Numbered from the stretch's first letter, positions 42,577-51,733 are shown. The stretch: DNA of 64,000 nt from Longispora fulva (GCF_015751905.1 NZ_JADOUF010000001.1:1674001-1738000), one strand, 5' to 3'. A program made the numbers and translations. Notes: generated by a model not told the origin, from the sequence alone.

Positions 42577-43770
42577 TCAGAACTGCAAACCGGACAACAG
42601 GTGTTCCCGGACGGCGGACAGGGCCGCGTCCAGCGCGCCGAGCAGGGCGGCGTCATCGGTGACCCCGGTGCTGCTGATCGGGGTACGCAACGGGCCGGCG
42701 GTGTTCAGCGCCGCCTCGACGGCCGCCCGCAGCGGCTCGCCCCCGGCCTGCGACACCTCACCGGCGAGGACGACGAGCGGCGGGTCGAGGACCGCGACGA
42801 CGGCGGCGAGACCGACGGCGATCCGTTCGGCGAGCGCGGCGAGGAAGGCCGCCGCCTCGGGGGTGCCGGCCGCGACCGCCAGGGCCACGGCCGCCGGACC
42901 GGTGCGGGCGGCGAACCCGTGCTCGCGGGCGAGGACCTCGACGGCCGGGCCTCCGACCAGGTCCTGGAAGTCGGGCCGGCCGTCGGGGCCGGGCAGCCCG
43001 ATCGGCATGTACCCGATCTCGCCAGCCCCCTGCCGGGCCCCGCGCAGCAGAGTGCCGGCGAGGTCGATGGCCAGGCCGATGCCCTCGCCGAGCCAGAGCA
43101 GCGCGAAGCCCTCGGCCGCGCCTCCGTCCGGGTGCGCGGCAACTCCCCGGTGCCGTTCGGCGACGGCGGCGAGGTTCACGTCGTTGTCGACGTCGACGAC
43201 CTTGAGCACCCGGCGGCGCAGCTCGCCGACCAGCCCGGGCCGGCTCCAGCCCGGCACGTCGATGTGGTGCACGGTGTCGGTCCGCGCGTCGTAGGAGCCG
43301 GGCACCGCGACCTGCACGTGGTCGAGCTGGCGTAGGGAGATCCCGGCCTGCCGGCACACCTCGGCGAGCGCGTCGGTGACCGCGTCGACCGGGTCGGTGG
43401 CCCGGGGGTCCACGTGCAGCTCGGCGCGGGCCCGCAGGGTGCCGGTCAGGTCGCACACGGCCGCGGCGAGGGCCGGCATGGTGGCGCTGCCCAGGGTGTC
43501 GCGCACCGACACCGCCGCGGCGTACGCGGCGTTCGGGTTGGCCGCGTACACGTCGGCGTTGGGGCCCGGCCCGCCGCTGGTCCGGCCCACGATCATCGCC
43601 AGGCCCGCCTCCTCGAGCCGGCGGAGCACGTCGGAGGTGGTCGGCTTGGACAGCCGGGTGAGCGCCCGCAGGTCGCCCCGGGTGAGGGGGCCCCGTTCGA
43701 GCAGGTGGCCGAGCGCGGCGGATTCGTTGATCGCCCGGAGTAGTCGTGAGGACCCCGCAAGCCTCGCCAT
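42577..43770 (-). CDS. ROK-family transcriptional repressor
   Basis: Sugar-responsive repressor of 397 residues: N-terminal winged helix (LLERGPLTRGDLRALTRLSKPTTSDVLRRLEEAG) and C-terminal sugar-kinase-like ROK domain with VDNDVNLAAVAERHRG and GAGEIGYMPIG. The zinc-binding CxCGxxGC cluster of typical ROK proteins is missing; FQDLVGGPAVEV replaces it. It is the first gene of the operon with the importer and divergent from the GH8 gene. Two matching operator-like sites lie upstream of both. Confidence 0.9.
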   Translation of the reverse strand: MARLAGSSRLLRAINESAALGHLLERGPLTRGDLRALTRLSKPTTSDVLRRLEEAGLAMIVGRTSGGPGPNADVYAANPNAAYAAAVSVRDTLGSATMPALAAAVCDLTGTLRARAELHVDPRATDPVDAVTDALAEVCRQAGISLRQLDHVQVAVPGSYDARTDTVHHIDVPGWSRPGLVGELRRRVLKVVDVDNDVNLAAVAERHRGVAAHPDGGAAEGFALLWLGEGIGLAIDLAGTLLRGARQGAGEIGYMPIGLPGPDGRPDFQDLVGGPAVEVLAREHGFAARTGPAAVALAVAAGTPEAAAFLAALAERIAVGLAAVVAVLDPPLVVLAGEVSQAGGEPLRAAVEAALNTAGPLRTPISSTGVTDDAALLGALDAALSAVREHLLSGLQF

Positions 43771-43800
43771 GGCGCCGCCTTCGTCGCAGTGATGAATAGA

Positions 43801-43813
43801 AAGACTGACTTAC
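43801..43813. promoter_or_regulatory. ROK operator-like site, copy 1
   Basis: AAGACTGACTTAC, 30 bases upstream of the repressor start, is repeated with one change (C for A) at 43922. A repressor site here would give autoregulation of the rok-importer operon. Confidence 0.5.
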
Positions 43814-43921
43814 TAATGTGGGTGAAAGCTAAGACGGTGCACGCCCCGTGTCAATGGGTTGACGGGATCCTTAACAATTGGGCTGGTCAGAGGGCAGGAA
43901 AACCGACACTGTGCCAATAGG

Positions 43922-43934
43922 AAGACTGCCTTAC
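43922..43934. promoter_or_regulatory. ROK operator-like site, copy 2
   Basis: AAGACTGCCTTAC lies just upstream of the TTGACA -35 box of the GH8 promoter, placed to block it. It matches 12 of 13 bases of the copy at 43801. Confidence 0.5.
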
Positions 43935-43942
43935 CGAATTCC

Positions 43943-43971
43943 TTGACACTCTTCGATCACCAGGCATACCT
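43943..43971 (+). promoter_or_regulatory. Promoter of the GH8 gene
   Basis: TTGACA (43943-43948), 17 bases, ATACCT (43966-43971): a good sigma-A-type promoter, with a leader of about 60 bases that contains AGGAGG before ATG 44040. Confidence 0.55.
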
Positions 43972-44039
43972 TCCGATTCGTCACCCGGGCCCGGGTCACA
44001 GCGCGTCACCCTCATGACCGCCCGTAACGAGGAGGCACC

Positions 44040-45761
44040 ATGCCCCGCCCCCCTGTGATCGCCCTGTCCGTCACGATCGTCGCGGCCCTGGCCCTCGGCG
44101 GCCTGGCCGTACTGCCAGCGGCCGCCGCCGAGCCCAACCTGGCCCTGAACCGGCCCGTCGCCGTGTCCTCGTCGGAGTCGTCGTCCTACGGCGGTGCCAA
44201 GGCCGTCGACGGTTCGACCAGCAGCCGGTGGGCCTCCGTCGAGGGCCACGACCCGGAGTGGCTCCGGGTGGACCTCGGCGCGACGTACCCGGTGACCCGG
44301 GTCCTGCTGCGCTGGGAGGCCGCGTACGCGAAGTCCTACCGGGTCGAGGTCTCCGACGACACCACCACGTGGCGGCCGTTGTTCTCGACCACGACCGGCA
44401 ACGGGGCCAGTGACGACCTCACCGGCCTGTCCGGCTCGGGCCGCTACGTCCGGGTGTACGGCACGCAGCGCGGCACGGCCTACGGCTATTCCCTGTTCGA
44501 GATCGAGGTGTACGGCGGCGCGACCCCGACGCCGAGCGCCTCGGCGAGCCCGACCGCCAGCCCGACCGCGAGCCCCAGCCCGACGGTCAGCCCGACCACG
44601 CCCCCCGCCGGCCAGGCGGTCCCGTTCGGCAGCCACGTCTACCCCTACGCTGCCGGCACCCTGCGGCCCACCGGCTCGCAGTCCGCCCAGGACCAGGCGG
44701 TGGTGGCGTTCTACCAGAAGTGGAAGACCAACTTCCTGCGGCAGAACTGCGGCAACGGCTGGTACGAGGTGATCTCCCCGGACGCCGACCACCCGTACGT
44801 CGCCGAGGCACAGGGCTACGGCATGGTCATCGTCGCCACGATGGCCGGCGCCGACCCGGACGCGAAGAAGATCTTCGACGGCATGGTGAAGTTCATGCTC
44901 GCCCACCCCTCGGTGAACAACAAGGACCTCCTGGCCGCCGAGCAGGACACGGCGTGTAAGAGCGTCAACGGCGGCGACTCGGCCACCGACGGCGACATGG
45001 ACGTCGCGTACGGGCTGCTGCTGGCCGCCCAGCAGTGGGGCAACGCCGGCACGTACGACTATCAGCAGTTGGCCGTGAAGCACGTCAACGCGATCAAGGC
45101 CGGCGAGATCAACCCGTCGACCCACCTGCTCACCCTGGGCGACTGGGACACGTCGGGTGACCCGATGTACTACGTCACCCGGCCGTCCGACCACATGATC
45201 GACCACTTCCGGGCGTTCCGGAAGGCGACCGGCGACGCGGCCTGGGACACGATCCGCCAGGCGCACCAGACGTTGACGACGAACCTGGAGAACCAGTACT
45301 CGCCGAACACCGGCCTGCTGCCCGACTTCGTGGTGAACACGAACTCGAGCCCGAAGCCGGCGGCCGGCAAGGTCCTGGAGGACCCGAACGACGGGTACCA
45401 CTGGTGGAACTCCTGCCGCACCCCGTGGCGGCTCGGCGCCGACGCGGCGGTCAGCGGCGACGCGGCCAGCCGGACCAGTGCCCGGAAGATGACCAGCTGG
45501 ATCCGGTCGAAGACGGGCGGTGACCCGGCGAAGATCGCGGTCGGCTACAAGCTGGACGGCACCCAGATCTCCTCGGGCAGCGAGCCGGCGTTCTTCGCGC
45601 CGTTCGCCGTCGCGGCGATCAACGACCCGGGCGCGCAGCCCTGGGTGGACGCGTTGTGGTCGAAGATGCTGACCACGACCCCCGGCGTCAACGACTACTA
45701 CTCGACGAGCATCCAGCTCCAGACGATGATCGTGGTGTCCGGGAACTACTGGCAGCCGTAA
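44040..45761 (+). CDS. Secreted GH8 glycoside hydrolase with F5/8-type carbohydrate-binding domain
   Basis: Secreted enzyme of 573 residues: signal peptide (about 1-30), discoidin-like F5/8 type C domain (about 31-160; LALNRPVAVSSSES to FEIEVYGG), a Pro/Thr/Ser linker, then a GH8 (alpha/alpha)6 domain with YVAEAQGYGMVI (proton-donor Glu) and SATDGDMDVAYGLLLA (catalytic Asp region). GH8 enzymes cut beta-1,4-glucans, xylan or chitosan. Control by the divergent ROK repressor and uptake by its importer are inferred from layout and shared sites. Confidence 0.9.
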   Translation: MPRPPVIALSVTIVAALALGGLAVLPAAAAEPNLALNRPVAVSSSESSSYGGAKAVDGSTSSRWASVEGHDPEWLRVDLGATYPVTRVLLRWEAAYAKSYRVEVSDDTTTWRPLFSTTTGNGASDDLTGLSGSGRYVRVYGTQRGTAYGYSLFEIEVYGGATPTPSASASPTASPTASPSPTVSPTTPPAGQAVPFGSHVYPYAAGTLRPTGSQSAQDQAVVAFYQKWKTNFLRQNCGNGWYEVISPDADHPYVAEAQGYGMVIVATMAGADPDAKKIFDGMVKFMLAHPSVNNKDLLAAEQDTACKSVNGGDSATDGDMDVAYGLLLAAQQWGNAGTYDYQQLAVKHVNAIKAGEINPSTHLLTLGDWDTSGDPMYYVTRPSDHMIDHFRAFRKATGDAAWDTIRQAHQTLTTNLENQYSPNTGLLPDFVVNTNSSPKPAAGKVLEDPNDGYHWWNSCRTPWRLGADAAVSGDAASRTSARKMTSWIRSKTGGDPAKIAVGYKLDGTQISSGSEPAFFAPFAVAAINDPGAQPWVDALWSKMLTTTPGVNDYYSTSIQLQTMIVVSGNYWQP

Positions 45762-45768
45762 CGGGTCT

Positions 45769-45790
45769 CCGGGGGCCCTCGGGCCCCCGG
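45769..45790. terminator. Terminator hairpin
   Basis: CCGGGGGCC / GGCCCCCGG stem with a CTCG loop between the converging GH8 and nucleotidyltransferase genes. Confidence 0.7.
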
Positions 45791-45794
45791 AACC

Positions 45795-46463
45795 TCACAG
45801 CGACCGCCGCCGCACCGACACCAGCCAGTCCTCGACCCGCCCCTTGTCGGGTTCCGCGGGCAACGGGCTGCCCGGCAGTGCCTTCTCGAACCGCACGACG
45901 GCGGCGTCGTGCCAGGCGCGCACCTCGTCCCACGGCACCTCCCCGCGCCGCACCGCCAGCAGCCGTTCGCGCTCCGCGCCGACGTCGATGGTCAGGGCCC
46001 CGGTCGCCAGCAACCCGGTGCCGGCGTCCAGCAGCCGCAGCAGGTGCATCACGTGCTTCCAGGTCGGCGTCCCGTCCCGGGCGATGGCGTTCTCGGCCCG
46101 GTTGAGCTGCGCGCGGACGTACCCGAGGTAGGTCTGGTGGACCTTGCGGGACAGGAACGCGTCGCGCAGGCCGAGCAGTTCCTCGCCGAGGGGCGTGATC
46201 ACCTCCACGAGCGGGGAGTGCAGCACCTCGAGGATGTTCGGGTTCGCGGTCAGGGCCAGGCCGCAGAACCGCTCGACCTCCCAGCTGAACCGCTCCTCCT
46301 CCGGCCCCTCCAGGTGGGTCGGCGGCTTGTCGAAGCGCCAGAACAGGGGCGCGGGGGCCGCGTACACGCCTCGGCGGTCGTGGTCGGAGGTCGCGGTGGC
46401 CAGCCCGAAGGCGCGCGATCCGGCGACGACGGACAGGAGTGTGTGTTCGGCGACCAGGTTCAT
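45795..46463 (-). CDS. YcgL-type predicted nucleotidyltransferase
   Basis: Protein of 222 residues of the Pol-beta nucleotidyltransferase superfamily. The active-site pattern GSRAFGLATATSDHDRRGVY supplies the G-S and D-x-D metal ligands. The C-terminal half is helical (RKVHQTYLGYVRAQLNRAENAIARD). This group (COG3541-like) has been linked to RNA repair in other bacteria, but the target here is unknown. ATG 46463 overlaps the benE-type stop by ATGA. Confidence 0.78.
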   Translation of the reverse strand: MNLVAEHTLLSVVAGSRAFGLATATSDHDRRGVYAAPAPLFWRFDKPPTHLEGPEEERFSWEVERFCGLALTANPNILEVLHSPLVEVITPLGEELLGLRDAFLSRKVHQTYLGYVRAQLNRAENAIARDGTPTWKHVMHLLRLLDAGTGLLATGALTIDVGAERERLLAVRRGEVPWDEVRAWHDAAVVRFEKALPGSPLPAEPDKGRVEDWLVSVRRRSL

Positions 46464-47650
46464 GCGCCGATTGTCCCCGAGGCCGAAACCCTTTTTCGGG
46501 TACGCAGCGTGAGCACCCCGTGCGCCGCCAGCCCGGCCAGGAGCCCCCAGAACGCCGACCCGACGCCGAGAACGGTGACCCCGGACGCCGTGACCGCCAG
46601 GGTGATCAGCGCGGCCTCCCGGGCGGGCACGTCCTCGACGGCCCCGACGAGCCCGGTGAGCACCGCCCCGAGCAGCGCCACCCCGGCCACGACGGCGATC
46701 AGGGCCTTGGGCAGTGCGGAGAACGCCTGCACGAGCCCGGCGGAGAACACCCCGATGAGCAGGTAGAACACCCCGGCGGTGTACCGCCTGCGCGGGTCGG
46801 GGTGCGCCTCGGGCCCGGTGCAGATCGCGGCCGTGATGGCGGCCAGGTTGACCGCGTGGCTGCCGAACGGGGCGAGGAGCACCGACACGATCCCGGTCCC
46901 GCCGAGCAGCTTCCGGTCGTCGGGGGTGTAGCCGGACGCCCGCAGCACCCCCAGCCCGGGCGCGTTCTGCGAGGCTGACGTGACCAGCAGCATGGGGATG
47001 CCAATGCTGATCACCGCCGACAGCGAGAACGCCGGCATCGTGAACTCCGGCCGGGTCACGTGCGCGGTGACCTGCGACAACCCGTCGAGCTGCCCCTGGG
47101 CTGCGGCGATCGCGACCCCGACGAGGAGGGCGACGAGGACCGCGTACCGGGAGAGGAGTCTTTTGGCCAGCACGAACACCACGATCACCGCGACGGTGAG
47201 CACGGGCGCGCCGGGCACCGCCTGGAACGCGTGCAGCACGAACTGCAGCAGAATGCCGGCGAGCAGCGCCGACACGATGCCCTTCGGGATCCGGTCGATC
47301 AGCCGCCCGAACACGCCGGTCAGCCCGATGACCGTCATCGCGACGGCACTGAACAGGAACGCCCCGACCGCCGCCCGGTACGGATGGTCCCCGAGCGACG
47401 TGACCAGCAGCGCCGCGCCCGGCGTCGACCAGGCGGTGATCACCGGCATCCGGGTCCACCAGCTCAGCGCGAGCGACGTCACCCCGCTGCCGACGGCGAT
47501 CGCCCACACCCAGGAGGCGCGCTGCCCGGCCGTGAGGTGCCCGGCGTCGGCGGCCTGGGTCACGATCGCGAACGGGCCGGAGAAACCGACCAGCACCGCG
47601 ACGAGGGCCGCCACGGCCGCGGAGGGGGAGAAGTCCCGGAAGATCGTCAC
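46460..47650 (-). CDS. benE: BenE-family benzoate/H+ symporter-like transporter
   Basis: Membrane protein of 396 residues with about twelve helices and the BenE signatures FRDFSPSAAVAALVAVLVGFSGP and ISIGIPMLLVTSASQNAPGLGVLRASGY. Transport of benzoate or another aromatic acid is likely; no aromatic degradation genes are nearby. GTG 47650 is chosen over GTG 47677 because TAGCTT (47658-47663) lies 7 bases upstream of it. Confidence 0.82.
   Translation of the reverse strand: MTIFRDFSPSAAVAALVAVLVGFSGPFAIVTQAADAGHLTAGQRASWVWAIAVGSGVTSLALSWWTRMPVITAWSTPGAALLVTSLGDHPYRAAVGAFLFSAVAMTVIGLTGVFGRLIDRIPKGIVSALLAGILLQFVLHAFQAVPGAPVLTVAVIVVFVLAKRLLSRYAVLVALLVGVAIAAAQGQLDGLSQVTAHVTRPEFTMPAFSLSAVISIGIPMLLVTSASQNAPGLGVLRASGYTPDDRKLLGGTGIVSVLLAPFGSHAVNLAAITAAICTGPEAHPDPRRRYTAGVFYLLIGVFSAGLVQAFSALPKALIAVVAGVALLGAVLTGLVGAVEDVPAREAALITLAVTASGVTVLGVGSAFWGLLAGLAAHGVLTLRTRKRVSASGTIGA
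46490..46505 (+). repeat. Copy of 16-mer CCTTTTTCGGGTACGC
   Basis: Exact copy (opposite orientation) of the 16-mer at 6734-6749; here it lies in the 3' end of the benE-type gene. Confidence 0.5.
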
Positions 47651-47933
47651 CGTCCGCAAGCTACTGTCCGCCACCACTCACGCGCTGTGACCCCGATCAC
47701 GACGACCTCCGCCCGGGCGGTCCCTCCGGACCTTGGGACGTCCACCAGCCCGGGCCACCCTCCCGCCTCGCCCCGCGCGGCCCGGCCGCCCATCGCCGGC
47801 CGGCCCGTGCCGCGTGTCGCGCGGGGCGACGGGCCGCCACGGTGGCTCACTGGACCGGACTCGGTGCCGCGGCGGTGGTGTCCCAGGGGGTGAGGCCGGC
47901 GGACGGCGGCGCAGGGTCTCGCCAGGTCCGCCG

Positions 47934-47939
47934 TAGGGT
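47934..47939 (+). promoter_or_regulatory. -10 box TAGGGT, leaderless-type start
   Basis: TAGGGT lies 7 bases before GTG 47947; no Shine-Dalgarno sequence. Confidence 0.5.
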
Positions 47940-47946
47940 GACCGGG

Positions 47947-48561
47947 GTGGTGACCCACTATCTGGCCGGGATCGTGCTCGGCCTCGGCCTGATCACGCCG
48001 ATCGGCGCGCAGAACGTGTTCGTCCTCGGCCAGGGCGTCAGCGTCGGCCTGCCCCGCGCCCTGTGGGCCGTGGTCGCGGCGGCCGTGTGCGACACGCTGC
48101 TGATTCTGCTGGGCGCGGCCGGCGTCGGCGGGCTGCTCACCGCCGTGCCGGGGCTGCGGGCGACGATGCTCGGCGCCGGGGCGCTGTTCCTGGCGTTCCT
48201 CGGCGTGCGCGCGCTGCGCTCCACCGTCGCCGACCACGAGCCCGACGCCGCGCCGGCCGCGTTCACGGTGCGCGGGGTCCTGGGCCGCACCGTCGCGGTA
48301 TCGCTGCTCAACCCGCACGCGATCCTGGACACCGTCGGCGTGATCGGCGCGGCGATCGTCGCCCAGCCGGCGGCCGGCCGGACGCTGTTCACGGCCGGCG
48401 CGGTGACCGCGTCCTGGCTCTGGTTCGGGGTGCTCGGGATCGGGGCCGCGCTGGCCCGCCGGTTCTTCACCCCGCGCCGCCGGGTCTGGTTCGACCAGTT
48501 CTCGGGCACGGTCCTCATCGTCTTCGCGGTGCTCCTCGTCGTGGAGCTGGTGCGCGGGTAG
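47947..48561 (+). CDS. LysE/ArgO-type amino-acid exporter
   Basis: Membrane protein of 204 residues, closest to the LysE/ArgO branch: LITPIGAQNVFVLGQGVSVG at the N-terminus and AVSLLNPHAILDTVGVIGA in the middle, then WFDQFSGTVLIVFAVLLVVEL. Export of lysine or arginine is probable. No LysG-type regulator is adjacent. Two GTG codons in tandem (47947, 47950) could each be the start. Confidence 0.87.
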   Translation: MVTHYLAGIVLGLGLITPIGAQNVFVLGQGVSVGLPRALWAVVAAAVCDTLLILLGAAGVGGLLTAVPGLRATMLGAGALFLAFLGVRALRSTVADHEPDAAPAAFTVRGVLGRTVAVSLLNPHAILDTVGVIGAAIVAQPAAGRTLFTAGAVTASWLWFGVLGIGAALARRFFTPRRRVWFDQFSGTVLIVFAVLLVVELVRG

Positions 48562-48616
48562 CCCTAGGTCCGCCGGGGTGGCGGCGTGTCGCGCCCGGGC
48601 CCTAGGGTGGCCGATC

Positions 48617-49840
48617 ATGAACAGCTCCTACTGGCGACTGTGGACCGCCACCGTCGTGTCCCGGCTCGGCGACAGCGTCCGCCAACCGGCGCTCGGCCTG
48701 CTCGCCGCGGCACTGACCCGCGACCCGGTGGCGTTCGCCGTGGTCGCGATCGCCGGCCAGCTCCCGTGGCTGCTCGTGGGCCTGTTCGCGGGGGCCCTCG
48801 CGGACCGGTGGGACCGCCGACGGACGATGGCCGCCGTGGACGGGCTGCGGATGCTGCTCGTGCTGGCCTTCGCCGGTCTGGTCCTGGCCGACCGGGTCAC
48901 GATCGCGGCCCTGGCCGGGTTCGCGTTCCTGCTCACCGCGCTGGGCACCCTGTTCGACGCCGCCGCCACCGCGGTGCTGCCCGCGATCGTGCCCGCCGCG
49001 CGGCTGCCCACCGCCAACGGCCGGATGGCCGTGGGCATCACGGTGATCGGCGGTTTCGTGGGCACCCCGCTCGGCGCGGTGCTGTACGCCGTCGCCGCCG
49101 CGTTGCCGTTCGCGGTGGACGCGGTGACCTTCGCCGTCGCCGCCCTGCTGGCCCTGACCCTGCCGTCGGCCCGCCCGCCGGCCGCCGACCGGCCGGGCCT
49201 GTTCGCCGAGGCCCGGCTCGGGCTGCGCTGGCTGGCCGCGCACCCGACCCTGCGGGCGCTCACCGGGCTGACCGCCGGAGCGAACCTGGTGGTCGGAGCG
49301 CTGCTCGCGGTGCTCGTCCTGCTGGCCCTGGAACACCTGCACGTGCCGGCCCGCGGGTTCGGGTTGTTCTTCGCGGTCGCATCACTGGGCGCGGCGCTCG
49401 GCGGGCTGCTCGCCGGTCGGGTCGGCCGACTGCTGGGCACCCTGCCGGCGCTCGCGGTGGTCCTGGTCGCCCAGACGGCCGCCCTGGTGGCCCTGGCCGT
49501 GCTGCGCGCGCCGGCGCCGGGAGCGGTCGCGCTGGGCCTGTTCACGGCCGGCGGCGCCCTGTGGAACGTGCTGGTCATGTCCTACAGCCAGGGTGAGGTG
49601 CCGTCGGGGCTGCTCGGCCGGGTCGGCACGGCGCAGCGGATGGCCGGGGTGGCCAGCGCCCCGGTTGGTGCGGCCCTGGGCGGGGCGCTGGCGGCGTGGC
49701 TGGGCCTGACCGGCCTGCTGCTGTGCTGCGCCGCGGCGATGGCGCTGGTCGCGGTGGCCACCGTGGTGCTGGCCGGCAGGTCCCGCCGGGCCGAGTTCCG
49801 GCCCCGGCCGGTGCTACCCGCTGGTACTACCGGGCGGTAG
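48617..49840 (+). CDS. MFS transporter
   Basis: Major-facilitator protein of 407 residues with about twelve helices and the loop 2-3 motif GALADRWDRRRTMAAVDGLR. The MFS_3-like pattern (FDAAATAVLPAIVPAARLPTANG) is typical of actinobacterial drug or siderophore exporters; substrate unknown. ATG 48617 follows TAGGGT (48603-48608) by 8 bases. Confidence 0.88.
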   Translation: MNSSYWRLWTATVVSRLGDSVRQPALGLLAAALTRDPVAFAVVAIAGQLPWLLVGLFAGALADRWDRRRTMAAVDGLRMLLVLAFAGLVLADRVTIAALAGFAFLLTALGTLFDAAATAVLPAIVPAARLPTANGRMAVGITVIGGFVGTPLGAVLYAVAAALPFAVDAVTFAVAALLALTLPSARPPAADRPGLFAEARLGLRWLAAHPTLRALTGLTAGANLVVGALLAVLVLLALEHLHVPARGFGLFFAVASLGAALGGLLAGRVGRLLGTLPALAVVLVAQTAALVALAVLRAPAPGAVALGLFTAGGALWNVLVMSYSQGEVPSGLLGRVGTAQRMAGVASAPVGAALGGALAAWLGLTGLLLCCAAAMALVAVATVVLAGRSRRAEFRPRPVLPAGTTGR

Positions 49841-49843
49841 GCT
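49838..49843 (+). promoter_or_regulatory. -10 box TAGGCT overlapping the MFS stop codon
   Basis: The TAG of the MFS gene is also the first three bases of TAGGCT, 7 bases before ATG 49851. The amidohydrolase thus has its own compact leaderless-type promoter. Confidence 0.5.
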
Positions 49844-49850
49844 CGGCGGC

Positions 49851-50714
49851 ATGGCGGAGGTGTGGCGGGAGCTGGGCCTCCCCGGGCTGATCGACGTGCA
49901 CACCCACTTCCTGCCGCCGTCCGTGCAGGCCAAGGTCTGGGCGTACTTCGACGACGCCGGCGCGAACTACGGCGTCGACTGGCCGATCCACTACCGGGGC
50001 ACCGTCGCGGAGCGGGTTGCCCAGCTCCGCGCCCTGGGGGTGCGCGCCTTCACCAGCCTCGTCTACGCGCACAAGCCCGGCATGGCGGCCTGGCTCAACG
50101 ACTGGGCGGCCGGGTTCGCCGCCGCCACCCCGGACTGCCTGCGCTCGGCGACGTTCTTCCCCGAGCCCGGGGCGGGGACGTACGTCCGGGCCGCGATCGA
50201 GGACGGCGCCCGGGTCTTCAAGGCCCACGTCCAGGTCGGCGGGTACGACCCCCTCGACCCGCTACTGGACCCGGTGTGGGGCCAGCTCGCCGACGCCCGG
50301 GTCCCGGTGGTGATCCACTGTGGTTCGGGTCCGATGCCGGGCCGGCACACCGGGCCCGGTCCGGTCGGCGCGGTGCTCGCCCGGCACCCCGGGCTGCGGC
50401 TGGTGATCGCGCACCTGGGCCTGCCGGAGTACCACGAGCACCTGGACCTGGCCGACCGCTACCCGGGCGTGTACCTCGACACCACGATGGTCGGTACCGA
50501 CTTCACGGAGAAGCTGGCCCCGCTACCCGCGGACATCGGCCCCCGGCTGGCCGGGCACGCCGACCGGGTCCTGCTGGGCTCGGACTTCCCGTCGATCCCG
50601 TACCCGTACGGCCACCAGCTCGACGCGCTGGTCCGCCTAGGGCTGGGCGACGACTGGCTGCGCCGGGTGCTGTGGGCCAACGGGGCGGAACTTTTCGGGA
50701 TAAGCCTCGCTTAG
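49851..50714 (+). CDS. Metal-dependent amidohydrolase (amidohydrolase 2 family)
   Basis: TIM-barrel hydrolase or decarboxylase of 287 residues. Metal ligands are visible: IDVHTHFLPP (HxH), VIHCGSG, LVIAHLGLPEYHEH and LLGSDFPSIPYPY (catalytic Asp). Family members include aromatic-acid decarboxylases and lactonases, so the reaction is unknown. Confidence 0.85.
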   Translation: MAEVWRELGLPGLIDVHTHFLPPSVQAKVWAYFDDAGANYGVDWPIHYRGTVAERVAQLRALGVRAFTSLVYAHKPGMAAWLNDWAAGFAAATPDCLRSATFFPEPGAGTYVRAAIEDGARVFKAHVQVGGYDPLDPLLDPVWGQLADARVPVVIHCGSGPMPGRHTGPGPVGAVLARHPGLRLVIAHLGLPEYHEHLDLADRYPGVYLDTTMVGTDFTEKLAPLPADIGPRLAGHADRVLLGSDFPSIPYPYGHQLDALVRLGLGDDWLRRVLWANGAELFGISLA

Positions 50715-50764
50715 TTCACCTTGGCGGGGGACGCCGGTCACCTCATACACATAGAAATGTTTTC

Positions 50765-51733
50765 ATGTTTCTCTCCGCCCCTCGGCGTGCCCTGCTGGGC
50801 ACGCTCGCGGCCCTCGCCGCGACCGCCGTCCTGATTCCCGCCAGCCCGGCCCAGGCGGCCACCCCGCGCCTGAAGGTGCTCAGCTACAACGTCTTCCTGA
50901 TGAGCCGCAACCTCTACCCGAACTGGGGCCAGATGGCGCGGGCCGACCTGATCGCGAACGCGTCCTTCGCCTCGGGCAACGACGTGATCGTGTTCCAGGA
51001 GGCGTTCGACAACGGCGCGTCCGACCGGCTGGGGGCCAACCTGGCCGCCCGCTACCCCTACCAGACCCCGGTCGTCGGCCGCTCGACGTCGGGCTGGGAC
51101 GCCACCTCCGGCAACTACTCCTCGTCGACGCCCGAGGACGGCGGCGTCACGATCCTGAGCAGGTGGCCGATCGAGCGTCGCGAGCAGCACGTCTTCGCCG
51201 ACGCCTGCGGCGCGGACTGGTGGTCGAACAAGGGCTTCGCCTACGTCGTGCTGAACGTCAACGGCGTCCGCGCGCACGTCGTCGGTACCCACCTGCAGTC
51301 CACGGACCCGGGCTGCTCGGCCGGGCAGGCCGCCGAGATCCGCGCGAAGCAGCTCCGCGCGATCGACGCGTTCCTGGACGCGAAGAGCATCCCGGCCGGC
51401 GAGCAGGTCATCGTGGCCGGCGACCTGAACGTCGACTACGCCTCGGGGGAGTACCCGGCGCTGCTGACCGCCGGTGACCTGGCCCCGGCCGACACCCGCG
51501 ACGGCTGGGCCTACTCGTTCGACACCCGGGACAACTCGATCGCGCACTACCGCTACCCGGACGACCCGCGCGAGAGCCTGGACTACGTCCTGTACCGCAA
51601 CGGCAACGCGCGCCCGTCCGGCTGGCACAACACGGTGTTCAAGGCGCCGTCGCCGACCTGGTCGGTGACCAGCTGGTTCACCACGTACACGTACACGGAC
51701 TTCTCCGACCACTACCCGCTCGTCGGCGGCTGA
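50765..51733 (+). CDS. Secreted sphingomyelinase C-like phosphodiesterase
   Basis: Secreted enzyme of 322 residues in the DNase I/exo-endo-phosphatase fold. After a signal peptide (about 1-31) come VLSYNVFLMSRNLYPNWGQ, VFQEAFD (Mg-binding Glu), GTHLQSTDPGC, AGDLNVDY and the catalytic FSDHYPLVGG. The RNLYPNWGQ segment is characteristic of Bacillus-type sphingomyelinases, giving ceramide and phosphocholine from sphingomyelin. In a soil actinomycete it may serve phosphate or lipid scavenging. No ribosome-binding site is evident before ATG 50765. Confidence 0.85.
   Translation: MFLSAPRRALLGTLAALAATAVLIPASPAQAATPRLKVLSYNVFLMSRNLYPNWGQMARADLIANASFASGNDVIVFQEAFDNGASDRLGANLAARYPYQTPVVGRSTSGWDATSGNYSSSTPEDGGVTILSRWPIERREQHVFADACGADWWSNKGFAYVVLNVNGVRAHVVGTHLQSTDPGCSAGQAAEIRAKQLRAIDAFLDAKSIPAGEQVIVAGDLNVDYASGEYPALLTAGDLAPADTRDGWAYSFDTRDNSIAHYRYPDDPRESLDYVLYRNGNARPSGWHNTVFKAPSPTWSVTSWFTTYTYTDFSDHYPLVGG

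Noticed and set aside
50695-50745. Iron-regulator (IdeR/DtxR) box before the sphingomyelinase gene
   Set aside because: TTAG and ACCT half-site-like pieces are present, but only about 9 of 19 consensus positions match.
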